From Pavlovales sp. CCMP2436 (lineage: Eukaryota; Haptophyta; Pavlovophyceae; Pavlovales), in contig MU631307.1 of NCBI GenBank assembly GCA_026770615.1, positions 1,437,259 through 1,455,434 of the forward strand: a DNA stretch of 18,176 nt, in the 5' to 3' direction. Position 1 is the stretch's first letter; the number at the start of each line of letters is the position of its first letter. Of this stretch, positions 16,602 through 18,176 are shown one piece after another. The position numbers and the translations under genes are program-made. Under the pieces are notes generated by a model. It had not been told where the DNA came from and searched no databases. It saw nothing but the letters and a program-made list of their open reading frames with translations.

Positions 16602-16616
16602 AATAAAACGAATAAA
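16602..16616 (+). terminator. Polyadenylation signals after MYB
   Basis: AATAAA at 16602-16607 and again at 16611-16616, immediately after the gene's last codon. The spacing is tight, suggesting a very short 3' UTR. Confidence 0.6.
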
Positions 16617-16764
16617 TAGAGCCGGGGAAGAAACTGAAAGCCTCCCTACCAAGCTTGACATTGCTCAGATTCCCATATTCCCGTATGTTTTGTTCTCCTC
16701 TTGCGTTCCGGTCTTTCTAATATGTATTTGGCCATATATATATTATATATTATATATATATATA

Positions 16765-16834
16765 TCCCTCTCCCCGAGCAGGGGGACTGTCTGTCAAGAC
16801 ACAGGCCTGCCGCCCAGGCAACAGCACCACGCAG
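16765..16834 (+). repeat. 70-bp perfect inverted repeat, left arm
   Basis: Starts TCCCTCTCCCCGAGCAGGGG and ends CAACAGCACCACGCAG. The reverse complement lies at 17371-17440 with no mismatch. Confidence 0.92.
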
Positions 16835-16849
16835 CTCGGTTTCAGGTGT

Positions 16850-16926
16850 TAAATTCTTGAGACCGCTTCGCTTCTCCCTAGATCTCACCCCCTTTGCACT
16901 GACGATTTCATCTAAAGCTATACCGT
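16850..16926 (+). repeat. 77-bp direct repeat, copy 1
   Basis: Runs from TAAATTCTTGAGACCGCT to AAAGCTATACCGT. Copy 2 at 17572-17648 differs at one base (CTTCG against CTGCG). Copy 2 is followed by an AT tract, copy 1 by unique sequence. Confidence 0.9.
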
Positions 16927-17370
16927 TGCTACGTCCAACGGGCTCTTTATCGTGCCTCTCACCCTTGCCTTTAACTGCGTGTCAATGCGGGATGTCGGGT
17001 CTACGCGTGTTGTTTTCTTCGAGAAACACGCTTGGCAACTTGGACACAAAAATGAATTTTGATGCCCCGTTTCCCGACTCGGATACAGATGTGGTAAGGT
17101 AATATTTATACCACCTATCTAGATCACAAAAGGGGTCTCCAAGCTTTGCGACCACTCTTTTCCTCATCTGCTAACAGGCTACTTCACCGTGACTACATGT
17201 AGCACGATTGCCTGTCTATGACCTCCGGTGGGCAGGTCTTGTCACCTACGGGACCCGATCTCGATCGATGACCGGATGGCCTTGTGACTCGTCTATGACT
17301 CGACGTCCGTGTCTATAACACGGCTCACTGCGTTCCGCAGCTCGGTTTCAGGTGCTAACGCACCTGCCCA

Positions 17371-17440
17371 CTGCGTGGTGCTGTTGCCTGGGCGGCAGGC
17401 CTGTGTCTTGACAGACAGTCCCCCTGCTCGGGGAGAGGGA
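17371..17440 (-). repeat. 70-bp perfect inverted repeat, right arm
   Basis: Exact reverse complement of 16765-16834. It lies 12 bp after the second CAGCTCGGTTTCAGGTG copy, whereas in the left copy that motif overlaps the arm's end, so the arm was inverted relative to its neighbour in one copy. Confidence 0.92.
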
Positions 17441-17571
17441 GGCTCTGCCTCCACCGCCGGCTTACCGCGCCGGTACACGGCCAGAGTTTGGCCATGCTTT
17501 TGGGGTGCGTGTCAACAACACGTACCCTAGGGGGGGTGCAGTAGACGATCTAACCGGTATCTCCCAAGCCA

Positions 17572-17647
17572 TAAATTCTTGAGACCGCTGCGCTTCTCCC
17601 TAGATCTCACCCCCTTTGCACTGACGATTTCATCTAAAGCTATACCG

Positions 17648-17648
<1 letters not shown>
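17572..17648 (+). repeat. 77-bp direct repeat, copy 2
   Basis: Same orientation as 16850-16926, 76 of 77 identical, ending at the start of an AT microsatellite. Confidence 0.9.
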
Positions 17649-17677
<29 letters not shown>

Positions 17678-17682
<5 letters not shown>

Positions 17683-18176
17683 ACGAGGGGTCACTGGAGC
17701 TATTCATGGTAATATTAATATTCATATTAATATAGGTGCGTTTGTACGCGACCTCTCTTCCCCTGCCGAGCACACATTTGCGCATGGCGACGCCCGCGGT
17801 GGGCTTGGCGGCGGTGGCTATTGCGACGTCGGCGCTGGCAGTGGCGGTGGGTACGGCGGGCTGTTCGCGGCGAGCGCCGTTGCGGCGCTTGCCTCGGCGC
17901 CCGCTGAGGCGGCCCTCACGCTGAGCGGTCTCTCAGACGCAGGCTCGGGCTTGCTCGCGCTTTGTGCGTCAGCCGCAGAGCGCGCGCCTGCCGCGGTGGG
18001 CCCGGGGCAGCACACGGTTCGAACGTCGCACCTGCTCCCGGCGCTTCCAGCGTTGGTGCTTTCGACGCTCGTCACGCCGACTCAGCAGGTAGTGTGTACA
18101 TATCTAGAAAGACGCCCGTCTGACAGGTCTCCACCGGACCCAGGCGTTGAGAAACGCACGGATCAGGGGACCTTTG
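17678..18176 (+). CDS. Open frame running off the right edge (partial, unknown)
   Basis: From the ATG at 17678 (immediately after the AT tract) no stop occurs for 166 codons to the window end. The first part, with INIHINIG, comes from an AT palindrome and may not be coding. From about 17745 the frame is Gly-rich (GGLGGGGYCDVGAGSGGGYG), then Ala/Leu-rich (LFAASAVAALASAPAEAALT; HLLPALPALVLSTLVTP). It then enters the third terminal-repeat copy. GC-rich DNA often lacks stops, so this may be chance or an exon; CAGCAG followed by GTAGTG at 18089 could be a splice donor. I do not recognise it. Confidence 0.3.
18094..18176 (-). repeat. Third, diverged copy of the 228-bp terminal repeat (partial)
   Basis: TGTACATATCTAGAAA, then GACAGGTCTCCAC, GGCGTTGAGAAA and GGATCAGGGGACCTT line up with the inner part of 15171-15260 in the same orientation. 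It shares GACCC(A)GGCG-type features with the left copy and GCGTTGAGAAA with the right copy. It is cut off by the window end, so a further element of the family probably ends just beyond. Confidence 0.75.

Larger units (their letters stand above)
16734..17680. repeat. Rearranged repeat cluster flanked by AT tracts
   Basis: An AT microsatellite (16734-16764) and another (17649-17679) bracket an interval with three repeat pairs. One is a perfect 70-bp inverted pair (16765-16834 and 17371-17440). One is a short direct pair CAGCTCGGTTTCAGGTG (16832 and 17338). One is a 77-bp direct pair with one mismatch (16850-16926 and 17572-17648). This looks like two copies of one repeat unit, one of them internally inverted. 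No gene is apparent between them; short open frames here are probably chance. Confidence 0.7.

Noticed and set aside
17293..17530. Short open frames inside the 70-bp/77-bp repeat cluster
   Set aside because: They fall within repeat arms on both strands; typical chance frames of repeat DNA.
16734..17680. AT-rich tracts as replication origin or centromeric DNA
   Set aside because: They are simple (AT)n microsatellites next to repeats; nothing else supports an origin.

Overview
This is a stretch of eukaryotic nuclear DNA, most likely from a GC-rich microalga. A haptophyte-like alga is my guess, not something the sequence proves. The reasons are spliceosomal introns with uniform GTGCG donors in a two-repeat MYB gene, AATAAA signals, AT microsatellites, a Ty1/copia retrotransposon and a LINE remnant. 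There are no bacterial operons, rRNA, tRNA or CRISPR arrays. Apart from the MYB gene, and possibly an open frame leaving the right edge, almost all of the window is layered mobile DNA and decayed genes.

Left part (1-5960). Positions 135-640 hold a small foldback repeat with a strong hairpin at its centre. Positions 854-1520 hold a broken minus-strand ORF of unknown function. Positions 1835-5851 hold a 5'-truncated, frameshifted LINE-type retrotransposon: the end of the reverse transcriptase, an RNase H domain, a CX2C...HX4C knuckle and a long Pro/Thr-rich tail with three TLRSSKRP-like repeats.

Centre (5960-15398). Two inverted repeats of about 228 bp, roughly 90% alike, bound a 9.4 kb composite. 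From outside in it holds a plus-strand coiled-coil pseudogene (6350-7707), a minus-strand C2H2-like pseudogene (8429-9196), and a foldback element (9433-15081) whose arms contain 39-bp GGATCC-rich tandem units. That foldback was split by a young Ty1/copia insertion (10361-14830). The copia has 260-bp LTRs with 3 differences, a 5-bp target duplication (GAACC), an open gag, and an open RT-RNase H frame. Protease and nearly all of integrase are missing. The order of events reads off directly: TIR element first, foldback into it, copia last.

Right part (15399-18176). A compact MYB gene (15735-16595) follows, with a dense cluster of Myb-type sites just upstream of its ATG. I infer four exons, including a 36-nt intron that restores a canonical NSTLRR end. 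Then come a rearranged repeat cluster (16734-17680: a perfect 70-bp inverted pair, a 77-bp direct pair, AT tracts), an open frame of at least 166 codons running off the window, and a third, diverged copy of the 228-bp terminal repeat at the extreme right edge.

The strongest leads are the MYB gene with its likely mini-intron and self-binding promoter, the nested TIR/foldback/copia structure, and the integrase-less but recently moved copia.
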